From assembly GCA_004026145.2 (NCBI GenBank), contig CP034991.1, positions 6,169,294 to 6,233,293 of the forward strand: a DNA stretch of 64,000 nucleotides, in the 5' to 3' direction. A model generated the notes under the pieces. It searched no databases, had not been told where the DNA came from, and worked only from the letters and a program-made list of their open reading frames with translations. This DNA is from Takifugu bimaculatus. Lineage: Eukaryota; Chordata; Actinopteri; Tetraodontiformes; Tetraodontidae. Position 1 is the stretch's first letter; each line of letters starts with the position of its first letter. Below are positions 46,964 through 61,636 of this stretch, in pieces. The position numbers and the translations under genes are program-made.

Positions 46964-49900
46964 TAGTTCCAGGTAATTTAAATCCAGGAGTGGATGAGCT
47001 CGGAGCAATGCCTGTGTGTTGGGTTTTGGTACAGTCTGTCCTTAACTGTGAAGTTTGAGTAACACTTCTAGTCAGATGGGTGGATGGAAGTGTGGTTAAC
47101 AGCAGCACTTCCCTGCAGATGCTGGTGGGTGTCTACAGGGTTCCTGCTGTGGGGGTGTTGTCAGTGCAGCGTTTAGTATGGTGATTGCTTTGGGATGTGA
47201 ACTGTAAATAACTTCCGTCGTGCTTTTTATTTATTTTTTTGATAGACCTGCATTTCCCAGAGGGCAACAGTTCAAATAGGCGATGGGCAGGATGAGATGA
47301 GCCCTTTGGGATGCTGTGCATTTTCTGCAGGCCCCCGGGAGACGAAAGGGTTATAGAGGGCAAATAGCTGATGGCTGATGATCATTTTAGAGCCCTGCAG
47401 TCTTTTTCTGTGCTGCAGAGCTGCTTCCACACCAGGACGGACACCAGAAGCCATTTACAGGTTTACCTACATGAGCTTTCACCTTCACAGCTGCTCTGGA
47501 ATCATCCATGAAAATTGATCCATAAAGTGTCTCTTCATAGTCAACAAATGTTCCAGTTCAACTCAACTCAACTTGTGTGGGAGGAGCCATTGGTGTAAAG
47601 CTGTGGTCTAAAGCGTAATGGGTCTAAGCTTGATGTTTTAGTGCTCCCGATTCGATATTTATAAAACTTGTGATCTTTCCAGTTAATCTGTTCTGACAGG
47701 ACTCAAACTGTTTTATTCACAGTAACGGTGTTATAAACTCTGAAAGCATCGGCACAAAAGCCCTGAGGGTGAGAGAAACACGAGCGTGATGAGAAGAACA
47801 AAATCCGACTTTGTCACGTCGATGAGAACACTGTGATGATGTAAACAGACTCACAAACATGCCTCCTCTTTTTAAAGGCTTGACCTGTTTTAGTTTCTTT
47901 GTCAGACACTATTTAAGTTTTTTGTACCAGATTTTATCTTCTTTTCAGTAATAGCCGCTGATGAAATAGTTCCTTCCTCCCTTTTTCCAGATTTTACCTG
48001 CCGCGGTATTTACTTGTATTGTAGGACCGTCACGGAGACCTTTAAAGCAAAACCCAGGAGATTTCCAGAGCCACCCAGGGTAATTTAGTAGCTGTGGATA
48101 TACAGCAACAAGGATAGTGGTGGGAGCTGGGGAATTTAGTAAATGAATTGTGTAGATTTCTACCTTATTGCACTTGCCTATTTCCATCTAGTCCGCCTCG
48201 TTCCTCCTTGCAGACTTTTCATCTTTTTTTCATTTCAGAAACAAAGATTTTAATGGTCAAATTCAGGAGAGGAACTTTTGTCTTAAATAAAGTGGGGATG
48301 TTTGATGCAGGTGTACTGAGGTTCAGAGCCATGAATGAAGGGTTTTCAAGTGGTGGAGATGGTAGTGGTGCTAGCAGCGGCGTAGTGATTTTGCGATTTA
48401 GCGTTCAAAAAAATGAATTACTGAGTCAATTTTTGTTCTTTTTCCCCCCCCCACTTTGCCTGAGGCAATGTGCTAGAAAGGTTTTTGATCAAATACATTA
48501 TTACTTCTCTATATTTTTAGCCATTTTCCTGAAGGGGAAATCAGTGCAGTGTACATGCTCAGAATGCATTTCCCTGCTTTTTGATATTTGGTGATGTGGA
48601 CTGTGTGGTTGTCCACTCGTCTACTTGTAGACTGAGAAAATATCTACTCGGAAAAACACATCTGCTGGCAGAAACAGGGCCTTTGTGACCCTCGCGTTTA
48701 TGAGCAATTCATCCTGCTAATCTTGTGAGCCTGCTCAGATCAGTGTTCTAGTAAATCTTGGGTGTAACTTGGGCACATCAGCAGCCAGAGTCAATAATAT
48801 TTAAAAGGAGGAAATGTTGGAGGCTTTAGGGGGGACCCAATAATTCAACCTCACATAAGCAGGAGTCTCTTAGGTCAGTAGACTTTCCTGTTTGTGTTTC
48901 CTGCCTCTTGAACCTCCTTGACTTTCTGTTACCCTTCCGCAGAAATCCATACAAAGCTGATTTAGATTGACAATTAGTTGCCATGGAAACTGGAGCAAAT
49001 ATCATTTAGTGCTGTTTGGACCTTTGCTCCTTCATTCATGTCTCCGTCCTCGTCAGCCTCACGTGACTGCACACCGTGATCTCGTTAGCTGCCATAGAAA
49101 CCGGAGACATCTCACTTTCTAAGGAGGCTCCATCACTCAGGAACTGGAAGTCCTTCTCCCGCTGCCACCCTCCCTTTATTTGGCTATTTGTCTAACAGCC
49201 AAACCAAGGTTTGTACACACGGTCAAGCACACAGGCGTGCGCTAGCTTCCTCATTGTACTGACATTTCTGTGTAATCCTTTTCTGGTGGATTTATCCTTC
49301 CTCCGCTCTGCAGCAGTCACTGCTAAATTACAAAGATGTTAACCTTTCTGTGCGTGCAGCTTTATTATTTCGCTCCCCCTCTGCACTTAATTCTTCTCTT
49401 TCAATCCCTGTCAATGATTAATTTCAACAATTCAATTAACCTCCGTCGTAATCAGTGAGGGGTGCAGGTTGGACCATAAAAGAGGGGCATCACCATGACA
49501 ACAACATGACATTTTCTAAGCGGCCATAAGGGTCCGCGATATGTGGCCCTACAGCGGTTGTTAGAATCCATCATGTGAGTGCTGGTCACAGAGCAGATTC
49601 CAAGTTTCCTTTGAATGGATGTCAAACTGCCGTCATAAGTGGCTTCTTTCCTGTCGCTACTGAGCATTGAGCCTGTGCTCCCTCCATCTTTGTCTGCTTT
49701 TCAGTTTCTAGGCCTGCTTGACAGCCCTTGTTTCTGAATGCTTTACTCCAGATGCCATATAAACCAGGGTTGTGTTCCCTTCTGTATTCAATTTGCCTTC
49801 AAACTCTTTCAGATGCTTCCTACTAGCACACAAATATCCTGGAATCAATTTCCATGTTTCTCCAATACATTTATAAAGCCGCTCGTTGCACTATGATGGT

Positions 49901-51811
49901 TCTCTGTAATATATAAAAACCAATAGATATGAGAAAAGAAGTCAAACAGAAGAATCAATCCACATATCAGCGATTTCCTTAAACCCATCATAGATCCCGT
50001 CTTAGAACTGCTAACGCGCTAATACCACAGTAATTAGCCATGCCACTAACTGGTTTTAAATCGTTAAATTTTCCAGGAGAAGTCGATGGACTAAAGGGGT
50101 CTTTATCAGTGCAGCTGGGCAGAGTTGAAAGGAGCTCTCCCTTGCCCCCATTTCAAAATATTTACATTTGTGAGCACAATTACAAGTGTCATCTAAACCA
50201 GAATGAATAGAGAAGAACATTAGAATGTGTGTGTCACAGGTCATTTCAGTCACAGTCAATTAGATCTGCTCTCCTCCGTTCCTTGACGACCCCTGCGATG
50301 GAGCGCACCGAGGGGAAAATCTGGATAAATCTGGATAGAACTGACTATATTTGCTATTTCATCCTGAATTAAATGTCAAAGTGTACAGAGAGCACTTAGT
50401 CAGCAAACTGGTAGAAGACAATGCTGATGAGTGGGCAGAAACAGCGGGGACCCTGCATTTAGTCCAACTTATTTAATACTCCATAAAAGTGGCCTTTCAT
50501 TTGGAGACAGACTGCCTGTCATCACTTAACTCTAATAACTACTAAGGGCATCACATCTTGGTGCAGCTGGGTATTGTAGTCGTGGAAGAATGTTTATTAT
50601 TCCCCTCAGTGGTTTAGACCCTTTAATAGGACTACAAACATGACTGGATTAACAAAAATACATTCATTCATAAACTGCATCATCCTCTTTAATTCTATTT
50701 TTCATAGTAGATTATTATGCATGTAATGATTTAGGCCCCTTGACGGGCCAATCGGGCTTAAAAGGTTAAATATATCCAGTAAAATTGTGCACATTTTCAC
50801 CAACACACCCTCACACCGGCCTGCTTTTGGAAAGAACTGGGTGCAAGTTTGACCCAAAGACTTGAGATCCCCACCAAAACCAAGATAGTAGGGGCCACAT
50901 TTCCTCTTCATAACACAAGCTACTGCATTTAAGACACCGCTAAAGGGACGGGAGAAATGGTGTCAAACCACAACCCAGAGTTTGTGTCCACTCTTCATTC
51001 ATATTTAACACCTACTGAGGACCGTCGCTGTGCAAAGGCGGTTTGTCGTCATGTGGGTATGAGGAATGAGAGGTGATGTCTGCCTCCATTATCCACATGT
51101 TCTAAAGATCAATCCTGTCTTGTCTGACTGTAAAGCCATGTATTCTGTTACACAGGGATGAACCTGGCTGAGCTTCACAACCTGCGCTAGTTGGGGAGTC
51201 ATTCTGTGGAAGGTGGAAATTAGACAGGCGGCACTTTGGCTCTGCCGGTCGCATAAAAGAGGGGGTGAAGGGGCCGTTAATTAGTTATTGGCTCAATGGC
51301 AATACAGACATTGTTTACCATATGTATTTAAGTCGAGTGGTTGCAACCACCCATAAAAACTAATTACAGCCTTCCACCTGTGAGGTATGGCAGTGGCTAC
51401 AACCCAGCAGCAGCATGCTTGGGTAGCCTGCCCTTTTCAGCATCCCCATTAGGCACGAGGCAACATTTTCATTACAGACTAATGCCGCCATAGTCTGTTG
51501 CACATCGTAGTAAACTACATTAAATCAAAATGTGTTCAGCCTGTGAGAGTAGAACATGATAAAGGGGGGTTTATGTTACCCTGGCTGTGATTTTTAAAAA
51601 AGAAAATCATATCCACACAATTAGCTTCCAAACCACAACAGACTTTTCAAACGATGCCCGACCGCCCTTGTGCTGCGTTTCAGAGGCTCTATTTTGACCT
51701 GATCGGAACTCCCAATAGATAAACACATTATTTGCAGTGACACAAACAAAACAAAAGTACACAAACATCAACACACATAAGCACAGCATAAGGCAGAATC
51801 TGCCAAAAACA

Positions 51812-51836
51812 CCCCCCCCCCACACACACACACACA
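51812..51836 (+). repeat. C10 run joined to a short (CA)n
   Basis: Ten C residues run directly into about eight CA units. Confidence 0.92.
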
Positions 51837-54165
51837 AACACAGGAAAGCGCCAAAAACCTCTAACCTGATTTGATCTAATGTGTGTTGAATATAATGGGT
51901 TCCTGTCTTGTCTCATTGTGTTTGTTATAGTGTTTTATTGGAGGTTATGTTGGCATGAGAGGACAACACAAATAAAAACACGTCTCGTGTTTTGATTATC
52001 CTTGGTGCATGTGTGTGTGCACGACATGATTCCATATATAGAAAACATGTTCACCCTTTTACCTCTTTACATTCATTCAGCATCAGGAACCAGGTCGAGT
52101 GTTTGCACATGCAGCCCGCAGACGGCCCCTCTGACTGGGATGTCAGCTCAACCGATAACACAAACTAGTCCTTGACAAGTAGCTAATTTTTGTAAATTAC
52201 TGTGAGATGAGAGGAATGATTGGAGCTGCAGAGGTAATTAGAAGGCTATCAAGGGTATTTCCTTGTTATTGGAAGCGTGTTGGCTGATGGTGTATGGGAT
52301 TAGTGCATACACGCGTGCAGGTGTGCACAGATATGTTTCAGGGTCAGGCAGGAGTGGGGGGAGCAGCGTGGTTGAGGCGCCCTGTCATGAAATAGATCAA
52401 AATGGCTCCAGCACACTGGGCAGCGGCACTGGTCACGCTCATAAGGAGAATCATGGAGAGAAAAATGAGGAGACAAAAGGAAGGGGGGATGGGGGTCCAC
52501 AGAGATCAAAGCAGGAAGCGTGCGATGCAGGAAAAAGGGGAGCGAAATAAGATGAACTTTTGCTTCATTGGTTCAGAGAAATAATTAGAAGAGGTGAGTA
52601 GAGAACAGAGGCAGTGAGAACAAGTCGCCGGCCTGTTTAAGATGTCAATAATGATTGAGGCATCGGAGTCGGCGCAGCGTGAACCGATTTCAGCCGTTAG
52701 AGCCTGAATGTGTCACGAGAAGCCGTAACCTGGTCTTGAGGGCCGCCGCCGTCAAAATAGCTTTACAGTTAAATAAAATGTGAGGTTTGGACCTATAGTT
52801 TGTTTTAAGCCGCTAACCTGAAGCAACACCTCTGCTCTGGTCGTTCCACAGAAGGGATGAGTGTATGTGCTCAGTGCTGCCCCTTAATAACCCCGTTATT
52901 GGCTCTTTGAGTCTTTTGCTAGACTTTTTCCCCCTGTAGACTGAATGGATGGGGGAGAGAGTCAAAAAAACCACCGTAGACAAACAGTCATGAATAAATC
53001 TGTGCAAACGTACTCCCAGACAGCAGAAAGCACTTAGTTCCTCCTTCACACCTTTTAGTAGGGAGGTCTTGTGAGAATCAGCAGGAGGCAGCAGAGGAAC
53101 CACAGGACAGTGGGAAAAAGCGGCGGGGTTAAGCTAAGGTTAGTCGCGAGGAGACGAGGGGGCGGGGGTGAACTTTTCCGCAGTGGCGAAGAAGAAACCA
53201 AAAAATGTGAGCACCCAGGCGGAACAGCTGAAGAACATGTGCCCAGCGCCGCAGGAGGCAACGCACGGGCCCAAAGCCTTTTTAATGAAGCAGGTCGACT
53301 GTGGAGGTTTCGAACCTGAAGTAATGCTGTTTGCATTTAAAGAAGGAAGAGAAAAGTCTGTTTGTGCATCTGAGCATTTCAACAATGAGCCTGTTTCTAA
53401 AATTAAGTGCAAATGAGCTTTCGGAAATCGAGCGAGACCAAAACCAAATTTTTAAGAGAAAGGCTCAGCAAATTAATGATGCATTTGGTTTTGTTTTCAA
53501 CCATTGGAAAGAGCAAAGGTCAGGAACAAGTTTTATGAACAAATTGGAGCCAAAACGTGTTGCTGCCGAGAAATGTAACATTTAAGGAATACTTTGTTCC
53601 CCTTTTTCTTATTTTAAATATTTGCGAGACTCTGGGCCTGAGCACAACATCCCGACTTCCCTGTTTCATACTTTATAGGACTGTCACCGATTTTAGATTT
53701 TTTGCTTTTATGCTTTAATATTGTTTAGCACTGATATTTTTTAATGTTAGGTGCACTCCAAATTAAATGTATACTAATAAGAATACATTATTATTATTGT
53801 TGCTGTTGTTATTACTTTGTAGCCTACATAGAGGTGGGGGAGCTTCGTTTACCAAGTATGGTCACCTGACAAGTGAAAGGCTGGATCAGAAAATAATTCC
53901 CAGAATGCTGCAGTGTGCCCCCACGCACTCATTTAAACGAATCATCTTCATGCAAAGCTTATCAGAACGATTCAGAATGAATGAGAGCACATGACCCCAG
54001 CGTGTTCCGAGCATGCAGATGATGGCGGGGGGGCGTTACAGCAAAATAATGACCACGACTGAAAAAAAAAAATCGGTCAACAGGGTTACAAATAAATATT
54101 ATCATATAAATGGAACTTGTTAATAATCACAGGGATACATCAAAGCAGGCAAAATCCATTTAAAG

Positions 54166-54166
<1 letters not shown>

Positions 54167-54209
<43 letters not shown>

Positions 54210-54235
54210 GCACACACACACACACACACACACAC
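54167..54235 (+). repeat. Compound (CT)n(CA)n microsatellite
   Basis: About 30 bases of CT are followed by about 38 bases of CA with one CG interruption. This is the same CT-to-CA architecture as at 33.25 kb. Confidence 0.95.
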
Positions 54236-54441
54236 TCCGAAACACAAACTAAACTAATTTCCTTTTGTGCAGACGAGATGTGGTTCTTGACAACATCCAT
54301 CTCCAGTAGCACTGCATGAGCTAGCGTCGATAACAGCGTCTCAGTTTGATGTTCCTCCATGCAAGCAGTGGTTGCTCAGGCTGCGTTGCCGTGTATCTGG
54401 GAAAACAAGCCCTTCCTCCACTCTCCCTTCAGCTGTGTTAT

Positions 54442-54444
<3 letters not shown>

Positions 54445-54473
<29 letters not shown>
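54445..54473 (+). repeat. (CA)n microsatellite
   Basis: Pure CA array of about 28 bases. Confidence 0.94.
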
Positions 54474-54475
<2 letters not shown>

Positions 54476-57400
54476 GGCAATGGATCCGTGTGAACAACCA
54501 TTTCTCTTTTGGCATCCATACTACAGGGAACCGACGTGGACTCAGAGTACACTTTATGTAAATGTGTGTGTTTTCATATTCTGATTAAGGGTGGGACCGC
54601 TGTGGTCCCCCCATTGTCCCTGCCTGATATGATGGCAGTCCATTTGGACTGTTGGCTGTCACCTTCACAGCTACCGCTGCGGCTCAACTAAGCAGTTTAA
54701 TTGGACTGCATACGTGCACGGGAGGCTAACGGATTTATTGTTGTCACTCTGATTGGTGATGATTTTCACTCTTTCATTTTGTTGGTCTTGGACCATTTCC
54801 AGCTGGTCTGCGATGTCACAGATGACTACAGCAGTCAACAGCAAGCTAGCAAATTAGCGATCCAGAGCTAACTGGCAGGATGTTTCTGATTAGCTCACAA
54901 TGGACTTTTTGTTTGCTGAGCTTTTTTGCAGATGGGATGTTTTCAACATGCCTGTTTTATTCTGTTTGACTTCTGCTCTGGGATTTGGGGCACTGAATCC
55001 TGCCTCATTCCAGTTTGACCAGTCTGATCTGTATACATATGGAGGTAGATGGACTTAGTCGTTAGGTGGGTGTGTTGGCTCGACTTATAAAGGTTGAAAT
55101 TCAGTCCAGTTTTAGCCTAGACTAACTTAATAATTAATTTATTTTAGGTGTCATTACTTAAAGTAAAAGAGGCCTTTACCTAAAATCTTGATGATTGCAA
55201 AATGTAATTCATAGTCAAGGGTTTTCAAGTACCAGTCTCTCCAAAACAGGCGGAAAGAGAACATGAGCTATATGACATTTGTGATTCTAAAGGTTGACGG
55301 AGGACAGGAGAATAATAAAGACGGAGTAGAACAATCACAATCTGAGATACGTGAAATATAGAGAACAGGAGAAAGAACAAAGGAACGATTAAACTTATAC
55401 AGGCATGTGTGAGGTGAGCAAACAGATTGGTGGTGTGAGGAAAGTCGTATAAGAGATTTAAGGGTGAGGAATGCAAAAATCAGAGAAATATAGGAAGAGT
55501 TATTGCTGGCAGAGGAGGGGGGATTGGAGAAAGAAATGAGAGCAGCTCTGTAGAACTGAACATCAGTGTAGTGGATGCACAGTGTGTTTGTCATGTATTA
55601 TCATGGGAGCAGGGTGGTTAGAGGCTTCAGATAGACTGTCTGTAGTACACTAATGGCCTTCTGGTTCCTCTGGGTGGATGTGCATGTTCTTGGCATCTCC
55701 AGCCTATGATTTTATCACAACGGTCCTCTGGGGGTTTTGTGCTAGGGGTAAAGCTTAAAAGGCAACTAACGTGTGTGAGACGGTCCCATGTAGCCACCAA
55801 TCCATTCATATTTCGTCCATGTCCTGTGTAGAACACAAGCACTTAATGGAGGAATCACTTTTGAACAGTGACAGGATGCTTGTGCTCCGTCTGTCCTCTG
55901 TGGGTGCCACTCACCTTTACCAGCCTAAATATGCATCAACACACCTGCAGCCTTTCACTCTACTGCCGCTGACATCATGCTCGCTCTGGGTCCTTGGTCC
56001 TTGGTCCTTGTAGTTGGACCTATAGCGTTTGTTAGCTGTAAGATTTGATGGCATCTACAAAGGAGAACATTGAAAAGGCCATTAGAAGAAGAGCTTATTA
56101 TCAGTATCAGCGTATTTTACTCCTATAATTTAATACTTACAAGTACTACATTTCATGCCAATGTTTAGCTGTTCTGGCTAACTAGTAGATGTCGGTCATG
56201 GAGGCCATTATAGCTTAACACTAATTTATGTTTTAGGAGTCTTTTCCACCTCAGGAACCTTACTATAGATTTTGCGAAACCTCTGAGTGGGAAAAGAAAA
56301 CTTTCCACCAGCCCAAAAAACTTTCCTTGAAACAAAAAAAAAAAAGGTAGTAGGAGTTTTTAGAATCAAAAGAAGGGAAGCGCGGAGAAATGGACCGGCC
56401 ATGAGGTCCAGGCTCAAATTCAATTGGCAAATGATACAGTTGGCCGAGTCCGTGGAAGGATAGTCGACAAGCTGGCCGAGTTAAATGTAGGACACACGCT
56501 GAAATATATCCGTGAAAAATTAAAGCATCACAAGCCAAATCAGAGGAAACTTGAGGATTTATATACATCATCAACATCTGCAGTGCCAAAACAATCAGGA
56601 TTTCAAACTACCAGGATGTTTGTTCAATATGTTTCTAGAAATAAATGTTCCGGCAATTTGTTGTTAAAATTGATGCCAAAACTATGTGTCACAACATGGG
56701 AAAACTTCCTTTGACTGAGATTGATGCCCTCAAAGGTTCCAATAATCACAGGCACGAAACGTGTGCTTGATAAACACCCTCACTGCATTTTCCCCGGGCA
56801 TGCCTATAAAAAATGACATAACAAGTCTCTTGGGGTAACATTTGCATTTTAGAAGGATGACAGGTGTTTCAAGGCACCTCAAGGTCCTTGAGACTAAAGC
56901 AGCTAAATAAATCGACAGGTTTCAGCGACAACACCAACACCGCTGCTGAACAGAGTCTATTGATGCTATTTTTAGAGTTCAGGAAAGCATGAAATGACAG
57001 TTTTTGTAACATTTGCGAGGGTGGAATATGGCAGGCCAGAGATAAGAACTCATAATTAACATTATTTACATTCACCAGATGAACTGATAACAAGTACCTG
57101 TTGCACAGTGTTATATGAAGTAGAGTTACAGGTAAATGAATATGTGTATTTTTCTGCACATTTATGTGGACATTTTCAGACTCAAAACTCTAATCTAACG
57201 ACTGAAATAGTGAGTCCATAAACTCCACCAGCTCCCCGTAATTTAATTGAATTACCCTCGCCACGCTGCTTTGTGCACAGGACCAGGACAGTTAGGGAGA
57301 GGTTGAGAGTGTGTGTATCCCTCAGGCAGCAATTTTTACAGAATTTGGATACACAGAGTGTATTACTGTGTTTAAAGTTTCATTAAAATCTTGACAGAGT

Positions 57401-59082
57401 GTTCTGGCAACTTGGGAGGTATTATGTGAAGTGTGCACTTTTGTAGGAATATAGTGTGTAATAAGTAATGGGCTGAATGACTAAATAATGTATTCTCTGA
57501 GTGTCCTGGCTACCAAAATTGTTCCTTATTTCAATGCACTTCTGTTTAATTTGTCTGGATGAAAAGCACAGGACTTGATTTGTTTTATTCAAGTTCAAGT
57601 AAATCAAAATCTTAACATTTTGGCTTGCGTGGGAGCCTAAATTCCCAGTCTGCAACATCACGTTAATTCCTGCTGAATAAAAAATGACCGTTTTAATAGA
57701 GAGTGAAAGTCAAGATGGCTTTTCAGCGAGCTCATTTTGCCTGGCAAACATGATTCTTGGAGCACATGCATAAATCTTCCCTGAGCTGAGTCACTCCTGC
57801 GGAAAATTCACCCCTAAATCTGCAGCCGAACTTTGTGACCTTGATCACTTAAAGTGGGCAAATCAACGAGTTATTTTTTCAACTGCATGTCATGTGTGTG
57901 TTTTTATCCCTCAACAAATCCTGCCTGAGAGGAATAAATAGAAGCAACTAGACCCAGATGAGACTGAAGTCATACTGAAAACTGCTTAACAAGCATGATG
58001 TCAGATGATTCTGTGATGAAGTGCAGACCCCATTATACTACTTTAACTGATGTCCACCATCATTAAAGATGAAAGAAGTCTCCATTTACTTTGATTCTGC
58101 TACACAACTGCCCCGATATTGCTGGAAGCAGTCGGCGGGGAGCCATGGTGGCGTTTTCATTGTTTTAACCTTGGCTTGCTAACCGCCACTGATGGTGATA
58201 TACATTACTGAAGGCGGGGCTCGGGATGACCTCTACCATACTGTTCATCTCAGTGGTCGCCCACATGCACTAATGTGAAAGGTCACCAGTACAACATCAG
58301 TGATTTTACCTCCAACAGGCTGGGATATCCATCCAGATGGGATGTCTGGGCTGACAACCGCGTATTCAGAGCCAGGGCGGATGAAACATGTCTGGTGGTG
58401 ATCACACAGGACAAAGGGGGCCGGCGGAAGAGCAGTGCAGCCAGGTCAACCTTGGCTTTCATTGTTGTGTTGGTGCCGTGCGCGGGAACCGACAGGACGA
58501 AACCTGCAGGAATATAAATCCAGAACTAAGCGCTGTCCAGGAGAATGGACGAGAACGAATGAAAAGGGGCAAGATGACACTGACACAATCTGATGCAAGA
58601 AAAGGATATAAATAATTGATTAAAAAAGGCTGGAGACGCACGCTGGATGGATTGATTGGCGAGACCAGTAAAGCCTGTGTCAAAGTTTCCAATTCATAAT
58701 GCGCCAGGGATGCTTTAATTACTCGTTCTGCTCTCTAAATGATGGCAGGGTGACTTTGTAACTGCTTCAATATGGCTGTTTAAGGTCAGATGATGGAGAG
58801 TTGATCAGGACAAAAAGGTGGAGAAAGCGTAGCCGTTCACATGGAGACACGGTGGGTCTCAGCGAGTAATGAAGACGAGATGAGAGGAAAACAGAAGCCC
58901 ACAGTTGAAGTGGAGGTAGAAGAGGAAAACACTGATCCACTGTATCCCCCCTCCCCACAGCATTCAATTCTGTGCCTCATCTCTGAAAGGTGGCGTGTAC
59001 AGCATAGCAATGAGTCAGTCCTGCTCCTCCTAAGCCTGCAGAATGGAGCCCATTAAACTGCATTAAAACACAATAAGAGCCC

Positions 59083-59119
59083 TTGTGTGTGCATGTGTAT
59101 GTGTATATGTGTGTGTGTT
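59083..59119 (+). repeat. Imperfect (TG)n microsatellite
   Basis: A TG array interrupted by CATG and TATATG, so degenerate. Confidence 0.8.
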
Positions 59120-61582
59120 TTATCCCCCTACTCAGATGAATATCCATATAATGTGTTTTCATTTCTAATTGCTACTTCCTGTGTAATCTGATGGTGCTTA
59201 TTACTGTATATATTTGCATGTGTCTGAGCTCCAGCAGTGTTTTGTTCAAATGAGCCTTTTTTGTGTTTCTTTGTGTTAGCATGCTGTTAGCATGTGTGCG
59301 ATTTGACGCTCTCTCCCACATATTCTAACATTTAGGGGTTAAAAAGCCAAATGTTCAATACCTTTCAACCGTTGAAATTAAAACTAGAGCTGCTGTGACT
59401 CATCCCTACACATTTCACAACAAAAACAAAACAAACAAGAAAGTGAAATTCACGTCAGTGCAGGAAGAAAACAAACATGAACCTCGAGAGTCGCAGCAGA
59501 TGTATGAATGTAAAGCTGATTTATCCGTCATTTACTGTCTGACACACTCATCATTTCTTTAAACTGTTAAAAACTCTGCCTATGATCAGTAAAATGAGCC
59601 ATTAGCAGTCCCATGGCGGCGTTCATTCCTGCAAAGCGAAAATGTTAAAATATATGGAGGAAGTGCTCAGTTGCTTCCCAAACCTGAATTTAAGTCACAC
59701 AGCAGCCTGCTGGTGGTCTAAACCGTATCAGAGAGTCCTCGCTCCACTTCTCTTTTATTGGGGATCAATGGAGCTGATGATTTTATTTATTCTTTCACAG
59801 GGGAAAAAGTCTGCAGAGCTGCATTTCTCTGATCTCATAAAATCTGCCGCCGGTACGGGAGAGTCAAAGGTACTCAGAAAATCCAGGCGTTTGGGCAATA
59901 AAGATAAACCTTTGAAAACTGTTTTAGTTTATTATTAAAGCTAATTTAGTGGTGTTTTCATCTGGGTGGCTTCTAGCCCCCTCAACAAACAAGGTCAATA
60001 TATGGAGATTTACATTGCTATTGTACAAATATTCCTCCAAAATTATGGAATAACTCACTACATCTGCTCATCCATGGGCTAGATGAATAAATATGACCTT
60101 TATCTTTAAATAATTACAATGTAGAATCTTAGAGCATCTTCATTTAAAGTGGTATCATATCCAAAATCCAGTCAAACGCCTACAGAGACAAACTGAACCA
60201 CCCACGATGCCAGCTAGCAACGAGCAAATATCAGAGTAACTCAAACCGTTGTGACTTTATTCTGCTCTTATAGTCGTGTTAAAAGTCGATCAGAGAAAGG
60301 ACGTTGCAATGCGTGAAGGAAGCGACACAATATCAAGTGGAAAGTCGTGTTCAGGCTCTCAGGATTGCACCAGAGGATTTATGTCATCGCTCGCTGACAT
60401 GGTTCGGGTTAATGCTGGGTGTCATATACACAGTCGTGTGTGCACGCTTCAGTCTGGACCATAAATGCCTGTTTTAACCTCAAATGTAATTTTAAAACAT
60501 TTATTTGAGGATGTCGAATTCATTTTTTACCATTTTTGCATTAAAGCTAATGGGCTAGCGCATTAAATCAGCTCCTTTAAAACACTTTAAAATGATCGAA
60601 TGGAAAGTGATGACAGTCGTATGTCAACCCCGGCAGTAAAGATGACAGTAGCGGCGGGGTGGATGGAAAACTCCTCGTTTTTTGGCACAGAATCGCAAAC
60701 TGGATTTCTGTCTGATCTTTCCTTACATATTTGCATCCGTCTTTGTCCTCTTGTCTTGTTTTCAGAGTAATCTACCCACTCCCCATCCTCTGATGATACT
60801 CTCCCCCGCTTCATTTTAATTTCTATAGGTTTGAAATCTTTCTTTTCAGTCGCCAGATAATCACCCTCCTGCTTCCAACAGCGAGCAGAGCAGTTCTATC
60901 AAGCTTCCATCCCTTCAGCCACATCACCAGAGCGGACGCACGGGAAGCTCTTTCCGCAAATTTTAAAGAAAAATCTTCAGTGTATTTCCCTTGAAGCCTG
61001 GCGTGTCCAAGGTCAAAGTGGTATAAATTTACCATTACACATGGGCTTTAACCTATTTTCATGTCCATTACCTCTCTGGGTCGATATATAAGCAGCAGGA
61101 GCAGAGAAATGTGTTCTCTACCCCCCAGACCTGACAGGGAGAAACAGAAGGCTCCGCTAGGGGAGCTCCAGTTTCTGAAGTGGGCGTGGCTGATGGGGAA
61201 AATGCTGCAAACATCATAGTGAGACGCACAAATGGGTGATGATTCAGGTATAGACGTTGAGCACAGAGGACAGTGTTTGGGACCTCTGACACCCCCCACC
61301 CCCACCCTCACCCCCCAGGAGTTCTGCTCTGCTGCTGCGGCCAGAATGGCCTTTGTTGTTTTAACTACGGTGGCAAGAAAAACACACTAAAGGATGTATC
61401 GACCTTATCGTATGTGCGAGGCCTTTTTGTTGTTTGGTTCTTTGTTCTATTTTTATTCTTTTCGCTTCTCTTCAGCCCACAGTTGCTCATATTTGTCGTC
61501 CTCTCACACAGCTAAACAGTGATGGATGATTTCAGTGGAAAGTGAGCTGTAAAACCGATCTTGTGCCCTCATCCCGACCGCT

Positions 61583-61636
61583 CTGTGTGTGTGTGTGTGT
61601 GTGTGCGTGTGTGTGTGTGTGATGTGTGTGTGTGTG
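61583..61636 (+). repeat. (TG)n microsatellite
   Basis: TG array with one CG and one GATG interruption. Confidence 0.94.

Larger units (their letters stand above)
45150..54160. other. Non-coding block downstream of the exon, no recognised gene
   Basis: Apart from two G runs near 46.8-47.0 kb and a C/CA tract at 51.8 kb, I see unique sequence. Frames of up to about 148 codons (48148-48594) show no recognisable domain or splice context. Confidence 0.6.

Noticed and set aside
56424..56714. 96-codon plus-strand frame with lysine-rich, gene-like composition
   Set aside because: I recognise no domain, there is no supporting splice structure, and the upstream sequence is not promoter-like.
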